64,000 bases of DNA from Azonexaceae bacterium (GTDB lineage: Bacteria > Pseudomonadota > Gammaproteobacteria > Burkholderiales > Rhodocyclaceae), in the NCBI GenBank assembly GCA_013335535.1, contig JAAXVL010000005.1, positions 144,959 through 208,958 on the forward strand, in the 5' to 3' direction. Below are positions 63,742 to 64,000 of the stretch, in pieces (within the stretch, counting starts at the first letter, position 1; every line of letters starts with the position of its first letter). Position numbers and translations under genes: made by a program. The notes beneath the pieces were generated by a model. It saw only the letters and a program-made list of their open reading frames with translations. It did not search any database and was not told where the DNA came from.

Positions 63742-64000
63742 ATGCCAATAACCATATCGGTCGTCAGCGAGCGCGCCCCCGGCGAAAGCCGGGTCGCCCT
63801 CGTTCCCGAGACCGCCAAGAAGTTCGCCTCGCTCGGTGCGGTTCTGCGCATGGAGCAAAGCGCCGGCACCGAAAGCCACTTCCTTGATTCCGACTACCCG
63901 GGCGTGACGCTCGTCGACGGCATCGCCGAAGCCTACGGACCGGCCCAGCTGATCCTGCGCGTGACCCCGCCGTCGCCCGAAGAGATCGCTGCGCTGCCCG
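63742..64000 (+). CDS. pntA: NAD(P) transhydrogenase subunit alpha, N-terminal fragment
   Basis: The gene runs off the right edge. The visible 86 codons begin MPITISVVSERAPGESRVAL and continue VPETAKKFASLGAVLRME, the AlaDH/PNT N-terminal domain. Transhydrogenase couples proton flow to NADPH formation. GAGAGAGCAGC precedes the ATG, 60 bases after aceK. Its position next to two NADP isocitrate dehydrogenases marks an NADPH-balancing locus. Alanine dehydrogenase is an alternative but fits the N-terminus less well. Confidence 0.88.
   Translation, partial: MPITISVVSERAPGESRVALVPETAKKFASLGAVLRMEQSAGTESHFLDSDYPGVTLVDGIAEAYGPAQLILRVTPPSPEEIAALP

Overview
The window is a stretch of chromosome from a free-living betaproteobacterium, most likely of the order Rhodocyclales (Dechloromonas/Azonexus-like). 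This is inferred from gene order (ilvBHC-pssA-leuA; a sigma factor followed by DUF3619, DUF3106 and RDD genes; lptFG divergent from pepA-holC-valS), from the high-GC codon usage and from the proteins themselves. No rRNA, tRNA, CRISPR array, prophage or complete insertion sequence was recognised. The window is cut at both ends: rimM at the left and pntA at the right.

Layout. 1-7 kb: rimM/rpsP, an unassigned 503-residue protein, a YihY/BrkB membrane protein, a WrbA-type quinone reductase, a DUF2069 protein, leuA and pssA. 6.3-9.6 kb: ilvC, ilvH and ilvB, transcribed leftwards. 9.7-11.6 kb: a sigma-factor operon. 11.6-13.8 kb: lptG and lptF. 13.8-21.1 kb: pepA, holC, an acidic protein, a PMT-like glycosyltransferase, valS and a small membrane protein. 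21.2-26 kb: a pabB-pabC fusion, tusA, a BepA-like protease, moaC and soxYZ. 26-29.1 kb: a cold-shock gene, clpS and clpA. 29.2-36.1 kb: an RraA-like gene, aceA, a chemoreceptor, a DUF454 gene, a LysR regulator and aceB. 36.4-42.5 kb: signalling, with a heme-motif diguanylate cyclase, lrgAB-like genes and a FixLJ-like two-component pair. 42.6-51.9 kb: a small protein, an ankyrin protein, a TonB-like protein, the prkA-yeaH-spoVR stress operon, a pirin and a membrane protein. 52-57.8 kb: a CoA transferase, murI, an AT-richer foreign-looking gene, an HD-GYP protein, an RNA methyltransferase and two small unknowns. 57.9-64 kb: a carbon/NADPH node with two unrelated isocitrate dehydrogenases, aceK and the start of pntA.

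How it fits together. aceA, aceB, both isocitrate dehydrogenases, aceK and pntA control the split of isocitrate between the TCA cycle and the glyoxylate shunt, and the resulting NADPH supply. aceA and aceB carry a matching palindrome upstream (14 bp, 12 of 14 positions shared), which suggests joint regulation.

The most unusual signal is a dispersed 20-40 bp element with the invariant-like core CCGGTTGACCGTGG and a semi-conserved AT-rich tail. I find 12 copies between 21.1 and 59.4 kb and none in the first 21 kb. Most lie at gene 3' ends. Two form a large inverted repeat at a convergent junction. Four others lie in coding sequence, and two of those four carry a substitution that makes the core a perfect palindrome. 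It behaves like a REP-type, Rickettsia-palindrome-type or uptake-type sequence, and I do not recognise it as a named family.
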